A program made the position numbers and the translations under genes. The notes below the pieces were generated by a model, which was not told where the DNA came from, made no database searches, and worked only from the letters and a program-made list of their open reading frames with translations. A stretch of DNA of 64,000 nucleotides, from assembly GCF_009873495.1 (NCBI RefSeq), contig NZ_CP046703.1, positions 2,418,001-2,482,000 of the forward strand. The letters run 5' to 3'. Positions 8,914-17,760 of this stretch are shown piece after piece. The stretch comes from Nostoc sp. ATCC 53789. Lineage in GTDB: Bacteria > Cyanobacteriota > Cyanobacteriia > Cyanobacteriales > Nostocaceae. Each line of letters starts with the position of its first letter. Position 1 is the stretch's first letter.

Positions 8914-9270
8914 TTAATTTTCCAGGACTTGCTTAATTCGTCGCTCTAACAAATCAAGATCCAAACTGCCTTCATCACGGTTAATTCGGCGCACAGTCGA
9001 ATTAACATTAGCTAAATTAACCAATAAATCTTGAAGAATTTCCTGCTGCTGACGTGCTTGGGTAACTTCGCGTGGTTCTTGTACTAAATCACGCACGATG
9101 GTATCTTCAGCGCGAGAGGCGATAATTGGATCGTTTTGCCCTTGAACGTGAACAAAGGTTCGTCGCCCTGGGCCTCGCTCCTCTTCTATTGGTATAACTG
9201 CCGTCACTTGGTCAGAACGCACATATTTGCCAAATCCCAAATGGACTAGCTCTGATGAGAGTATTTTCAT
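8914..9270 (-). CDS. RemA/DUF370-like DNA-binding regulator with C-terminal extension
   Basis: The first 60 residues resemble RemA (DUF370). LVHLGFGKYVRSDQVTAVIP lines up with the RemA start INIGFGNIISANRMISIV. After a shortened linker, GRRTFVHVQGQNDPIIASRA lines up with the [20 protein letters not shown] region. Bacillus RemA is a ring-forming DNA-binding activator of extracellular-matrix genes. The remaining 50 residues here are an extra helical tail (QARQQQEILQDLLVNLANVNSTVRRINRDEGSLDLDLLERRIKQVLEN-like, highly charged). The gene lies 37 bases upstream of the SplB-like gene and 148 bases downstream of coaBC on the same strand. The family call is by eye from motif alignment; regulatory targets are unknown. 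Confidence 0.68.
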   Translation of the reverse strand: MKILSSELVHLGFGKYVRSDQVTAVIPIEEERGPGRRTFVHVQGQNDPIIASRAEDTIVRDLVQEPREVTQARQQQEILQDLLVNLANVNSTVRRINRDEGSLDLDLLERRIKQVLEN

Positions 9271-9418
9271 ATAATTGAAGCGTTATTTTTATGTCTTACT
9301 TATATTGTAAAATCTAAAAAAGTGACTTGAAGCTATAGACCATACGGGTTATACCCAATTCAAAGTAGTAGTTTCCTTGTACGGTTACGGCAATGCCATG
9401 TCCCTACCCAATACCTAA

Positions 9419-10624
9419 TCAAGTGATGACAAAATCAAATAATTGATGGGCCATTTCTAATTTAGAACAAGGTGCGATCGCTACTTGCCGTCCTTGATTA
9501 TCTAAAAATATCGCTTGATTATTATCACTCCCAAAACCACTATCAGGTTGATCGATGGGATTGGCAACAATAGCATCGAGTTTTTTACTCTGTAATTTTT
9601 CTAATGCTGGCTTGACAATATCTCCAGTCTGTGCAGCAAAACCAATTAATATCTGATGCGGCTGTTTATGTTTTGCTAATTGGGCGACTATATCCGGTAC
9701 TGGTTCGAGGGGTAAGGCTTGGGGGAGCGATCGCTTGGGCAATTTTTCTGTACTATAATCTCGTGGCTTCACATCCGCCACGGCTGCTGACATGACGATT
9801 ACATCAGCGTTGGGTAAATATTCCAGCATGGCCTGCTGCATTTGCTCGGCACTAATAACAGGAATTGCTTGCACTCCTAATGGTACATCCCAATTAGCTG
9901 GGCCATGTACTAGGGTGACGTTTGCGCCTCGGTGAAGTGCGGCTTGTGCTAAAGCTAATCCCATTTTACCTGTGGAAGGATTGCCAATAAACCTTACTGG
10001 GTCAAGAAACTCCCGCGTTCCCCCAGCACTAATTAACACTCGCTTACCCGCTAAATCTCGTTTACCTTGAGTGTGTAACAGCGATTGGATGTGAGCCAAA
10101 ATTTCTGGAGGTTCTGCTAATCTACCAGCACCGATGCGATCGCACGCTAATAAACCCGATGCTGTATTCATTCCATGATATCGGCTATCGATCAATAGCT
10201 GTTGCCAATTCCGTTGCACCGATAGCTGTTCCCACATATCCGTATTCATTGCGGGTGCTAACAGCACGGGACAAGTAGAAGCCAGCACGGTATTTGTGAG
10301 TAAATTATCAGCCATCCCGTAGGCTAGCTTTGCTAATGTATTAGCTGTCAAGGGGGCAATTACCATGACATCTGCCCACTCACCCAACTCAATATGCAAG
10401 GGACGAGAATGAGTTGGTTGCCAAAAATCATCATCTGTGTAGGCGGGATGACGAGATAGGGTGGCCATTGTCAGAGGCGTGATAAATTCTTGCGCCGAAC
10501 GGGTAAGGATAACTCGGACTTCGACCCCAGTTTTAAATAGCGTTGAAACCAATTCACAAATTTTGTAGGCGGCGATACCGCCACCTACACCTATTATAAC
10601 CCTGTTCAATTTTGGATTAGTCAT
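9419..10624 (-). CDS. coaBC: Bifunctional phosphopantothenoylcysteine decarboxylase / phosphopantothenate-cysteine ligase
   Basis: This 401-residue flavoprotein carries out two successive steps of coenzyme A synthesis from 4'-phosphopantothenate. The N-terminal CoaC half shows [15 protein letters not shown] (flavin binding), a catalytic-histidine region [25 protein letters not shown] and the substrate-clamp motif [11 protein letters not shown]. The C-terminal CoaB half begins at [20 protein letters not shown], with STGKMG and later [15 protein letters not shown], the cytosylation/ligation region. Length is normal for a fused CoaBC. The neighbours are a DUF2555 gene upstream and the RemA-like gene downstream, all on the minus strand. 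Confidence 0.96.
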   Translation of the reverse strand: MTNPKLNRVIIGVGGGIAAYKICELVSTLFKTGVEVRVILTRSAQEFITPLTMATLSRHPAYTDDDFWQPTHSRPLHIELGEWADVMVIAPLTANTLAKLAYGMADNLLTNTVLASTCPVLLAPAMNTDMWEQLSVQRNWQQLLIDSRYHGMNTASGLLACDRIGAGRLAEPPEILAHIQSLLHTQGKRDLAGKRVLISAGGTREFLDPVRFIGNPSTGKMGLALAQAALHRGANVTLVHGPANWDVPLGVQAIPVISAEQMQQAMLEYLPNADVIVMSAAVADVKPRDYSTEKLPKRSLPQALPLEPVPDIVAQLAKHKQPHQILIGFAAQTGDIVKPALEKLQSKKLDAIVANPIDQPDSGFGSDNNQAIFLDNQGRQVAIAPCSKLEMAHQLFDFVIT

Positions 10625-10702
10625 GGTAAAAAGTTAGGAGTAAGTAGTAATTTAGGAGCAAGTAGTTACGAATATTAATTGCCAACTCCTAACTCCTGTA
10701 CA

Positions 10703-10720
10703 GGCGCGATTAATCGCGTC
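10703..10720. repeat. Palindromic repeat related to 5872-5897
   Basis: GGCGCGATTAATCGCGTC is a near-perfect palindrome with the same GCGATTAATCGC centre as the one at 5872. It lies in a 111-base gap between the DUF2555 gene and coaBC that is otherwise made of TTAGGAG/CTCCTAA heptamers in both orientations (10626-10735). Confidence 0.65.
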
Positions 10721-10735
10721 TCTCCTAACTTTCAA

Positions 10736-10948
10736 CTACGCTTCATCGTAAGGTTCCAAGTCTAAGAGGTAGATATAGGGTTCAACTAACTCTGGACGCT
10801 GAAATGCGATCGCTCGTAATAGATGCCAATCATTTAAACCATCAAAAGCATTACTGTAATTATCCAGATCCAGACGTGTAGCCAGTTCTTCTACTTCTGC
10901 CGCAGTTATGGCAGCAATTTCTTTCCTGGAAATGCTTAGAGTTGTCAT
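10736..10948 (-). CDS. DUF2555-type small cyanobacterial protein
   Basis: The 70-residue acidic protein begins MTTLSISRKEIAAITAAEVEELATRL and ends with ELVEPYIYLLDLEPYDEA, a pattern I associate with the cyanobacterial DUF2555 family. It is predicted to be all-helical and soluble. The open frame extends nine codons further upstream to 10975. I chose the ATG at 10948 because GGGAGGGG (10964-10957 on the minus strand) lies eight bases ahead of it, and the extra codons add nothing conserved. It lies 111 bases upstream of coaBC. Function is unknown. Confidence 0.8.
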   Translation of the reverse strand: MTTLSISRKEIAAITAAEVEELATRLDLDNYSNAFDGLNDWHLLRAIAFQRPELVEPYIYLLDLEPYDEA

Positions 10949-11102
10949 AATGCTCGCCCCTCCCTTATGCAGCACTCGCCTTCAGCATGGGTTAAGTTGC
11001 GCTGAACGCAGCCACCCTATATATATTACTCATTAGAAGGCATGGATTTCGTGAAAATTTTCAGCATTTATACCAGAATTTATAAAAAATTCGTAATTCT
11101 GA

Positions 11103-11753
11103 CTAGCTAATTGTATTTACAACGAAATTCCGCAGCACCTTTAACGTTTGTGGATTTATTTCATGCCCCATGTCAAATTCATGGTATTCTGCCGCCAATC
11201 CTAGAGATTTTAAAGTGTCTCGTGCCTTTAAAGCAGCTTGCAGTGGAACAACTTCATCATATTTCCCGTGGCTGATTAAAGTCGGCGGAATATCTCTTTG
11301 ATCTGCCGTTAGTGCATCAGGATGTAAATACCCGCTCATCACAACTAAGCCTGCTAGTGGCAATTTTGAGCCGACATCTAAAGTCATTGCTCCGCCTTGA
11401 GAAAATCCACTTAAAATAGTGCGTGACAAAGGTATGCCAGTGGTACTTTCTAAAGATTGCAAAAAATCTATTAGCAGTTTCCGACTTTCTACCAAGCCTT
11501 CATACATATTTTCCACCCGCAGGTCATACCATGCCCTCCCTATAGGGGAATAGGGATAAGGATAAGGTGCATTGGGTAATATAAACTGGTAATCAGGTAA
11601 ATTGAGCAAGGGTAGCAAAGATGCAACATCCTCAGCATTAGCTCCCCAACCATGCAAAGTAACAATTAACCCTGTGGCGGGTTGAGAAGTTTCGGGGGGA
11701 ACGGTAATAAATTGTAAAGACAGAGGTTTACTCCTAAAATCTACTTTTCTCAT
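11103..11753 (-). CDS. Serine esterase / carboxylesterase of the alpha/beta-hydrolase fold
   Basis: The 216-residue protein is a small cytosolic alpha/beta hydrolase of the phospholipase/carboxylesterase type. The oxyanion-hole segment LIVTLHGWGANAEDV lies at residues 28-42 and the nucleophile elbow GFSQGG at about 125-130. The acid residue is in SHGKYDEVVPLQAA and the catalytic His in HEFDMGHEINPQT. There is no signal peptide. Its length and motif order fit YpfH-like esterases that act on short acyl esters or acyl-thioesters. The natural substrate is not deducible. It stands alone on the minus strand with about 245 bases on its upstream side. Confidence 0.88.
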   Translation of the reverse strand: MRKVDFRSKPLSLQFITVPPETSQPATGLIVTLHGWGANAEDVASLLPLLNLPDYQFILPNAPYPYPYSPIGRAWYDLRVENMYEGLVESRKLLIDFLQSLESTTGIPLSRTILSGFSQGGAMTLDVGSKLPLAGLVVMSGYLHPDALTADQRDIPPTLISHGKYDEVVPLQAALKARDTLKSLGLAAEYHEFDMGHEINPQTLKVLRNFVVNTIS

Positions 11754-11998
11754 AGATCCTATCTCTTCAAACAGACTTAGTATTTAAGGGCATTTGTTGC
11801 TTACCCAAAGAATGGCTATATGTCATGTTGCGAGTAGGAAAAATTTAAATTTTTTGTTTACGAGTACATAAATTTCACTAAAAGTTAATTTACCTTACAC
11901 AAAAACCAATTTTTGATATTTTAGGGACTATTGAATCTGAATCCCCAAAAACCATTCGCAGTCAGCATTTTTGATTTGCAAATAACTCTAATTTAGCC

Positions 11999-12799
11999 TT
12001 AGCCTTTGAAAATGATGTCGTACAGTGACAGCAGAATTTCCACCACAATCAAAATCACCACATACCACTCTACTCGTTGGCTACTGCTATGCTGCATGAA
12101 CTCCAAGACTGTTTGTGCAGTTTGGGTAATTAGTTCTAGTTTGCGTTCTAAAGCAGTGTGACGCTCACGAATTTCGTATTCATCCTCCAAGCGCAGATAT
12201 AAGTTTTCTAGCTGGGGAGATTCCCAGAGCAACTCTGGCTTATCGATGATCTCAACTCGACCTACAATCTTATGTTGAACTAACAGTGCAGTCCCAAGTT
12301 GACGCAGTAATTCCCGACTCTGCCGTCTTTCCCTGTGTTCACGCTGGAGACTAGCTGCAAACGGTTCAATTTGGTCGAATACAGTCGCTAGGCTAGTTTC
12401 ATAATGAGACAGCACAACACTTTTAGCGAGGATATCAGCCACTATCTGCAAGCGTTCTACACTAAATTCATGCAGTGAAATTTTTCCTTCCTTAACTCTC
12501 TCACTCTCTACAATGTTGAGATGAATTTCCACCTCTTCTGTCTCCGGTTCGGCAAAGGAGCCACTAACTTGAGAGGATAGTTTGGTCAAAAAAGCTACCT
12601 TTTCTACAGGCTCAAGGTTAAACAGGACAACTGCGCCATAGTCTAGCAGTACCGCACAGCCGTGTTCACCGACTGAAACCATTAATGGCATAGTCGCCAA
12701 GGAAACGTAATTCTCCAATGTCTGTAAGTTAATATCCTTACCAAGGAATAGGGCCTGCGCTCTAAATCTATCTGTATCGTTAAAAAGAAGTTTTTGCAT
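11999..12799 (-). CDS. RMD1/YagE family (DUF155) membrane protein
   Basis: The 266-residue protein matches the RMD1 (DUF155) family. An N-terminal alpha/beta part contains HGCAVLLDYGAVVLFNLEPVEK and a helical middle carries VLSHYETSLATVFDQIEPFA. After a coiled-coil-rich region (residues 195-240) there is a single C-terminal membrane helix, VEWYVVILIVVEILLSLYDIIF, as in yeast Rmd1/Rmd8. The C-terminal helix near the end predicts a tail-anchored cytoplasmic domain. The start ATG at 12799 has AGGG six bases upstream. The molecular function in bacteria is not known. Confidence 0.88.
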   Translation of the reverse strand: MQKLLFNDTDRFRAQALFLGKDINLQTLENYVSLATMPLMVSVGEHGCAVLLDYGAVVLFNLEPVEKVAFLTKLSSQVSGSFAEPETEEVEIHLNIVESERVKEGKISLHEFSVERLQIVADILAKSVVLSHYETSLATVFDQIEPFAASLQREHRERRQSRELLRQLGTALLVQHKIVGRVEIIDKPELLWESPQLENLYLRLEDEYEIRERHTALERKLELITQTAQTVLEFMQHSSSQRVEWYVVILIVVEILLSLYDIIFKG

Positions 12800-12854
12800 T
12801 GTCGCCCTGTTTGCTTTTCTGTCTGCTGATCTTGGAGGTTAGCGATCGCAATTA

Positions 12855-12998
12855 ATGCCTGTTATCGGAGATCGCTACAATCTCAGCTTACCAATAAAGC
12901 TATCTAGCACTGGCGAAGGTGCGTTTGTATTTCGATTGAAATTGGTTACACGTTTGGGGAGAATCGTTTTATCAAGGCTAAAGAGGAGTGGGGAGTGA
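12855..12998 (+). pseudogene. Possible truncated gene remnant
   Basis: A 47-codon plus-strand frame begins MPVIGDRYNLSLPIKLSSTG and loses coding character after about 28 residues, ending at 12998 shortly before the insertion sequence at 13099. The N-terminus looks like a genuine protein start rather than random sequence, but I cannot place it in a family. It may be the stump of a gene cut by the nearby insertion. The rest of the gap 12800-13098 shows nothing else. Confidence 0.25.
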
Positions 12999-13098
12999 AA
13001 GATATTAGGCAATACTGCTCGTTTCAGAATTTTAAACTGGAATTTGGTTTGGGGAAAAGGTTAAAGGGTAAGGGTTAGAGGTTTTTTCTTTCCCCTTT

Positions 13099-14424
13099 AG
13101 GGATTTGCAAGAAAATAAGATACCAATTAAACGGGGAAAATTGTGATATCCCATTTAGGTAGAGTTTCGGAAGGTTGCCAGAAGGTTTGGTAGTGTTCTA
13201 ACTCTTGTGAGAGAACCTTGATTCCTTTTTCATAGGTTGCTTCAACACGGTGAACAATGGGTGCAATCCCTTTCCAAGTCATATTGGAAGCCCACTTGAT
13301 GGCAACTTCAATCGAATCCAGAATTGCGCCATTCCAATAGTTCTCTAGGGCTGCCCAACACCTCTCTATGGGATTGTACTTGCTATGGTACGGAGGATAG
13401 TAAATCAGTCGGATTCTTAAATTAATTGCTTGAGACAGTTCAACCATACGTTTGATAAACTGTGTGCGGTTACTGCGAGTTGCTGCACCACCATCAAGGT
13501 CAATCACCCATTCATCATAATCTTGGTAATCGTGTTGATTCTCATACCACCAAGCAGTTAAACAATCGACAATAAAATCACTGGTTTCAGCCGACTGACC
13601 TAAGTAAATCGTAAGCTTTTCACTGTGTGTGTTGAGAATGCCAAAAGGAACTAAGACTGCCTCCCACTGTGTATCGTGGTCATCCGCAGCTTTTGCTTCC
13701 AGTGTTCGAGCTTTACCACCTCTGGAAAGATTGCCAATCTTCACCTTGGCTTTAGTATCGATAGAGACTCGCAACGATTTGGGATTCTCATCCGATGCCT
13801 GATTTTCCTGAAACACATTGTCGAAAATGGCATCTGTTTGCGGAATCTTTTTCAAGGGCTTTGTTTTTTGTGTTTTTTTAGGCGATACCCCAAGCTATTA
13901 AGAATCTTCCCCAGAGTTTGACGAGACGGCAATTGACTGTGGTCATAACCTATTTCACTGATTAATGCTTCTCGTACCGCTCTGGCACTGATACGAGCAT
14001 ATAGAAAGGTCGATTGAAATTTTGGATCTGCTTGGGCTTGAGCATCTACCAAAGAACAAATATCTGCTTCTAAATTGGGCAGAATCTCAACACTATTATG
14101 TCGTCCCCTTGCATGATAGTTATCCACACAGACTATCCCTGTCCGCCGTTCATGCAAGCCAAGTTGTACACAGGAGCGATTCCATCCTAAAACTGTTTCT
14201 GCAATGCGTGCTGAACTATCGAAGTAATCTTCAGTAACTTTTGCCATGAAGTCTCTTTTACAGCTGCCAGTTAGTTTCTTGGCTGCATCTTTGAAGGTAG
14301 ATTTTATGGTGTCGGTAAGCATGAACCCTGTGATTCCAATTCTAGAAATTCAGAGCAAACGCGGGCAGATCCGCGCCTCCTATTCTTCTAGAATGACTGG
14401 TATTTTATTTTCTTGCAAGCCCCT
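13099..14424 (-). mobile_element. ISAzo13-type insertion sequence, inactivated
   Basis: Near-perfect 27-base terminal inverted repeats (24 matches) lie at 13099-13125 and 14398-14424. Both contain TTGCAAGAAAATAA followed closely by ATACCA. They enclose a single transposase gene broken by a frameshift. The total of about 1.33 kb is normal for this family. A GGGGAAAAGG motif is found just outside each end in opposite orientation (13051-13060 and about 14435-14445), so the true ends may lie slightly further out. I could not fix a target duplication. Confidence 0.75.
13127..14322 (-). pseudogene. ISAzo13-family DDE transposase, frameshifted
   Basis: Two overlapping frames, 13852-14322 (156 residues, N-terminal part) and 13127-13855 (242 residues, catalytic part), together make one ISAzo13-type transposase. 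The catalytic half shows SIDTKAKVKIGNLSRGGKAR, WVIDLDGGAATRSNRTQF and YPPYHSKYNPIERCWAALE, which supply the D, D and E residues. Reading one base back at the seven-A run (13873-13879 on the minus strand) joins the halves as GYRLKKTQKTKPLKKIPQTDAIF, the family's usual linker. One A has therefore probably been lost from an eight-A run. The slippery A_AAA_AAA arrangement means residual frameshifting or transcriptional slippage is possible. Confidence 0.85.
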
Positions 14425-14450
14425 TACCATTCCCCTTTTCCCCTTAACAA

Positions 14451-15850
14451 CTATGCAAAGGAACCGACACTCACAGGTTCAGGAGCAGGCGTATTTGCGG
14501 TGAACTGGTTTACTGGACGGGGTAAACCGAGATTTTCGCGCAGGGTACTGCCTTCATACTCAGTACGAAATATTCCTCGGCGTTGCAGTTCGGGAATTAC
14601 TAAGTCTACGAATTCCTCTAAACCCCCAGGTAGCCAGGGCGGCATGATGTTGAATCCATCAGCCCCACCATTGACGAACCAATCTTCTAACTGATCGGCA
14701 ATGTGTTCTGGTGTTCCGAGAATCGTTCGATGTCCCCGCGCTCCTGCAATCCACAAATACAGTTGTCGGATTGTTAAATTCTCTCTGCGGGCAAGATCGG
14801 TAATCAGCTGTAAGCGGCTTTTACCACCATTGGTATCTGGCAGATCCGGTAGCGGCCCATCTAGGGGATATTTGGACAAATCATGGCCACCCACTAGCCC
14901 AGAAAGCAGCCCTAATCCGACCAAGGGATGGATCAACTCCTGAAGTTGCTCATATTTATCCTTAGCTTCTTGCTCAGTCTTACCAATTACCGGAAATACC
15001 CCTGGCATAATTTTGAGATGGTCAGGGGAACGTCCGTATTTAGCCAATCTCCCCTTGACGCTGGTGTAGAAGGCTTGAGCTTCTGCTAATGTCTGTTGTG
15101 CAGTGAAAATCGCCTCTGCTGTTTGGGCAGCTAAATCCTGTCCAGCCTCGGAAGATCCAGCTTGTACGATTACTGGATATCCTTGTGGTGGACGCGCCAC
15201 ATTGAGCGGCCCGCGCACCGAGAAATATTTGCCCTTGTGGTGGGGAATATGCAACTTTTCTGCATCAACAACTTTTCTGCATCAAAGTAAATACCTGACT
15301 CCTTATCGTGGAGAAAAGCATCGTCTTCCCAACTGTCCCAAAGTTTGATGACAACATCCACAAATTCCTTCGCCCGTTCATAGCGCAGCGAGTGTTCTAG
15401 GTGGTTTTCTTGGCTGAAATTCTGCGCTGCGGCTTCAGCAGCAGAGGTTACAAGATTCCATCCGGCACGACCACCACTAAGATAATCTAGTGACGCAAAC
15501 TTGCGGGCGAGATGAAAAGGTTCATCATAAGTCGTTGATGATGTTGCCACCAATCCGATATTTTCTGTCACCGCAGACAGAGCCGACAATAAGGTTAAAG
15601 GTTCAAAGTGGACGCTGAATTGTCCCGAACGGCTAAAAGCCTCAGCCCCTTGCCCTCGATCCCAGACGGCTAAACCATCTGCGAGGAAAAGCATATCAAA
15701 TTTTCCCCGTTCAGCCGTTTGTGCCAGCTGCTTGTAATGTTGGAAGTTTAGACCTCCATCAGCCGGGGTATTGGGATGTCGCCATGCTGCGACGTGATGA
15801 CCACTACCGGGTAAAAAGGCTCCGAGTTTAAGTTGTTTTTTTGTACTCAT
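14451..15850 (-). pseudogene. NtaA/SnaA/DszA-type flavin-dependent monooxygenase, broken by a 17-bp duplication
   Basis: The gene encodes a bacterial-luciferase-like (LLM class) FMN-dependent monooxygenase of the nitrilotriacetate/dibenzothiophene-sulfone subfamily. The first part (15850 to about 15286) begins MSTKKQLKLGAFLPGSGHHV and contains FDMLFLADGLAVWDRGQG and LDYLSGGRAGWNLVTS. The second part continues HIPHHKGKYFSVRGPLNVARPPQG through IAGARGHRTILGTPEHIADQLEDWF. A perfect 17-bp tandem duplication at 15252-15285 shifts the frame between them. Removing one copy restores YFDAEKLHIPHHKG. Length after repair (about 460 residues) is normal. The stop codon lies 27 bases from the end of the ISAzo13 element. 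Confidence 0.9.
15252..15285. repeat. 17-bp perfect tandem duplication causing a frameshift
   Basis: CAACTTTTCTGCATCAA occurs twice head-to-tail (15252-15268 and 15269-15285). Seventeen is not a multiple of three, so the duplication disrupts the flavin monooxygenase frame. Because both copies are still identical, the event looks recent, or it could be an assembly artefact. Confidence 0.93.
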
Positions 15851-15971
15851 GTTTGTATTTGCAAAGTCGTACTTATACTTTGAAAAAATCTGGTAAATAA
15901 ATTAGGAAATCTTGGAAAGATATTTCAGTGGCATCTACTAATCTGTCATGTTTAAATTGATAGATAAGCAA

Positions 15972-16027
15972 GTTCGTAGTAAGGACTTTAGTACTTAGAA
16001 ATAAGGACTAAAGTCCTTATTACAAAC
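15972..16027. repeat. MITE-like intergenic palindrome, copy 2
   Basis: This copy starts GTTCGTAGTAAGGACTTTAG and ends with the complementary CTAAAGTCCTTATTACAAAC arm. It is the second of three related cores (7535-7591, 24458-24512), each an imperfect hairpin with a short variable loop. Confidence 0.75.
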
Positions 16028-16135
16028 CCTCAAAACTAGCTTGACAAAGCGCTATTTTGAGTCTCCATCCAAAGTCAATGGAAGGTTAAACCAGCAAAGG
16101 GGAGTGGGGAACAGGCAGCAGGGAGAGTGGAGTTG

Positions 16136-16313
16136 AAAGACTCATTAACGGAGTTCAAAGACTCGTTGGCGAGTATTAAAGACTCATCCGCGAGTATTAA
16201 AGACTCATCCACGAGTATCAAAGACTCATCCACGAGTATTAAAGACTCATCCACGAGTATCAAAGACTCATGCGCGAGTATCAAAGACTCGTTCACGAGT
16301 ATCAAAGACTCAT
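16136..16313. repeat. 21-bp tandem repeat array, eight units plus a partial
   Basis: Eight consecutive 21-base units begin AAAGACTC, from 16136 to 16303, with a truncated ninth. The commonest version is AAAGACTCATCCACGAGTAT plus C or T. Each unit holds a small inverted repeat (ACTC...GAGT), so the single strand could form a row of hairpins. The unit is open in several frames on both strands, but codon content is just repeat translation, so I do not call a gene. The 507-base gap 15851-16357 contains only this array, the palindrome at 15972 and heptamer repeats to 16345. Confidence 0.85.
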
Positions 16314-16357
16314 CCCCTATTCCCAATGCCCCATGCCCAATGCCCAAGTATCAAGTA

Positions 16358-17272
16358 TTACGCAGCCACCGCCTCACGTCGGTTGTACTCAGAGGCATCT
16401 CCTTTAATGGCCTCACTTTGCTTACCATCGATACCAACGGGGAGATCGCCAACAATTGTCACGCGTTGAACGTGGCGGGGCTGATCGCCGTAATCTGCGA
16501 TCGCATAATGTTGAGTAGCCCGGTTATCCCAAAAGGCTACGTCACCAACTTGCCAACGCCACCGCACTGTGTTCTCAGGACGTGTTACGTATGCTTGTAA
16601 CAGTCGCAGAATATCATCTGATTCAGTTGTTGATAAGCCACGGAACTGGCGCACAAATCCGCCGATGAATAGTCCCCGCTCTCCAGATTCTGGATGGATG
16701 CGTACAACTGGATGCAGAGTCTCGTATACAGTCGAGGTAAAGACAGCTCTGTGAGCTTTGACATCTTCAGGTAGGTCGAATCCAGTTGCATAGTCGTAGG
16801 CGTTGCTGTGTACTGCCCAAAGTTCGTCTGCCAGATTACGCAAATGAGTAGGTAAATCTTGGTATGCAGTCACGGAGTTTGCCCAGATTGTATCGCCACC
16901 AGTTGGGGGAATATCAAGCGCTCGTAAGATAGAGCCGAGAGGAGGACGGTCTACAAATGTTACATCGGTATGCCAGTTATTGGCGCGGGAAGTAGTGCGG
17001 CCATAATTCAGGTCTAAGACTTCGGGGTTTTCTGGCAGCGACGGTACAGTGGGGTGGGCTGTAGTAAGTTCACCGAAACGACGAGCGAAGGCTACCTGTC
17101 CATCAGCATCAAGTTGTTGCTGATCCCGGAAAAAGATCACTTTGTGTTTGACTAGAGTCTTACGAATATCACTGATGATATCGTCGCTGAGGTTAGAACT
17201 CAGATTAACGCCAATAATTTCAGCACCGATACGTCCTGCAACTGGTTTGATATCAAAGTATTGAGAACCCAT
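16358..17272 (-). CDS. AtsK/TauD-like Fe(II)/2-oxoglutarate-dependent dioxygenase
   Basis: The 304-residue protein belongs to the TauD/TfdA family. It has NWHTDVTFVDRPPLGSILRA with the HxD iron motif (near residue 102) and GGDTIWANSVTAYQDLP. Later come the distal His in WDNRATQHYAIADY (near residue 254) and the 2-oxoglutarate-binding Arg in RHVQRVTI. The N-terminal KPVAGRIGAEIIGVNLS and WAVHSNAYDYA segments resemble the alkyl-sulfate dioxygenase AtsK more than taurine dioxygenase. The likely role is sulfur scavenging from organic sulfate esters or sulfonates. The open frame extends to 17317, but the ATG at 17272 (MGSQYFDIKPVAG) has GGAG nine bases upstream. It sits between the broken flavin monooxygenase and an SDR on the same strand. 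Confidence 0.88.
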   Translation of the reverse strand: MGSQYFDIKPVAGRIGAEIIGVNLSSNLSDDIISDIRKTLVKHKVIFFRDQQQLDADGQVAFARRFGELTTAHPTVPSLPENPEVLDLNYGRTTSRANNWHTDVTFVDRPPLGSILRALDIPPTGGDTIWANSVTAYQDLPTHLRNLADELWAVHSNAYDYATGFDLPEDVKAHRAVFTSTVYETLHPVVRIHPESGERGLFIGGFVRQFRGLSTTESDDILRLLQAYVTRPENTVRWRWQVGDVAFWDNRATQHYAIADYGDQPRHVQRVTIVGDLPVGIDGKQSEAIKGDASEYNRREAVAA

Positions 17273-17363
17273 GATTTTTATCTCCAATAAATTTATGTTT
17301 GGGACTAGCCTTTTCAAGTTGGGTGAAAATTTGCCTACAAGAAACTCCTCTTTAACTTCTTAA

Positions 17364-17434
17364 CTCTGTGTTCTCTGTGCCTCTGTGGTTAAAGAAAAGA
17401 TTTTTTAACCGCAGAGACGCGGAGGGCGCAGAGA
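17364..17434. repeat. Inverted pair of the ACCACAGAGG-type repeat
   Basis: About 30 bases ending CTCTGTGGTTAAA (17364-17393) are complementary, with mismatches, to 17404-17434 starting TTTAACCGCAGAG. Single copies of the same motif occur at about 26183-26209, 36280-36306 and 38859-38889, two of them inside MITE-like elements. Confidence 0.7.
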
Positions 17435-17480
17435 GAAAAAACAGCTTTTACAAGTCATCTTGAAAGGGCTAATGTTTTTA

Positions 17481-17695
17481 CTAAGAGGTTGTTTGAAAAG
17501 TGTTTAGCTGTAACTTTAGGCACTTTAGATCCCCCCTAACCCCCCTTAAAAAAGGGGGGAACCGGAATCAAAGTCCCCCTTTTGAAGGGGAGCCACTGCG
17601 GTCTTGGGGTCTCCCCAAGTAGAGCAAGTGGCGCGGATTTAGGGGGATCTAAAATTTTTGATACCGACAAGAGGACTTTTCAAACATCCTCTTAG
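17481..17695. mobile_element. MITE-like element, 215 bp
   Basis: Terminal inverted repeats of 21 bases with one mismatch lie at 17481-17501 and 17675-17695 (outer end CTAAGAGG, inner GTTTGAAAAGT). The interior holds a second long inverted repeat of the GATCCCCC type (about 17529-17652) and no open frame. The remaining bases of the 488-base gap 17273-17760 show only the CTCTGTGG palindrome at 17364. Confidence 0.75.
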
Positions 17696-17760
17696 GTCGT
17701 CAGCAGTCATTCAATTTGGGTTGAAGGAAAAATCTGCTGATTTCTAATTCCTTTCATCTG

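Noticed and set aside
13852..13879. Programmed frameshift as the normal expression mode of the ISAzo13 transposase
   Set aside because: A slippery A_AAA_AAA is present, but family members I know of are single frames, so loss of one A from the run is more likely; I kept it as a pseudogene with a note.
16075..16600. Protein-coding genes in the 21-bp array (ESLILVD or KDSSTSI repeats)
   Set aside because: Frames are open on both strands only because the unit is a multiple of three without stops; there is no ribosome site or conserved flanking domain.
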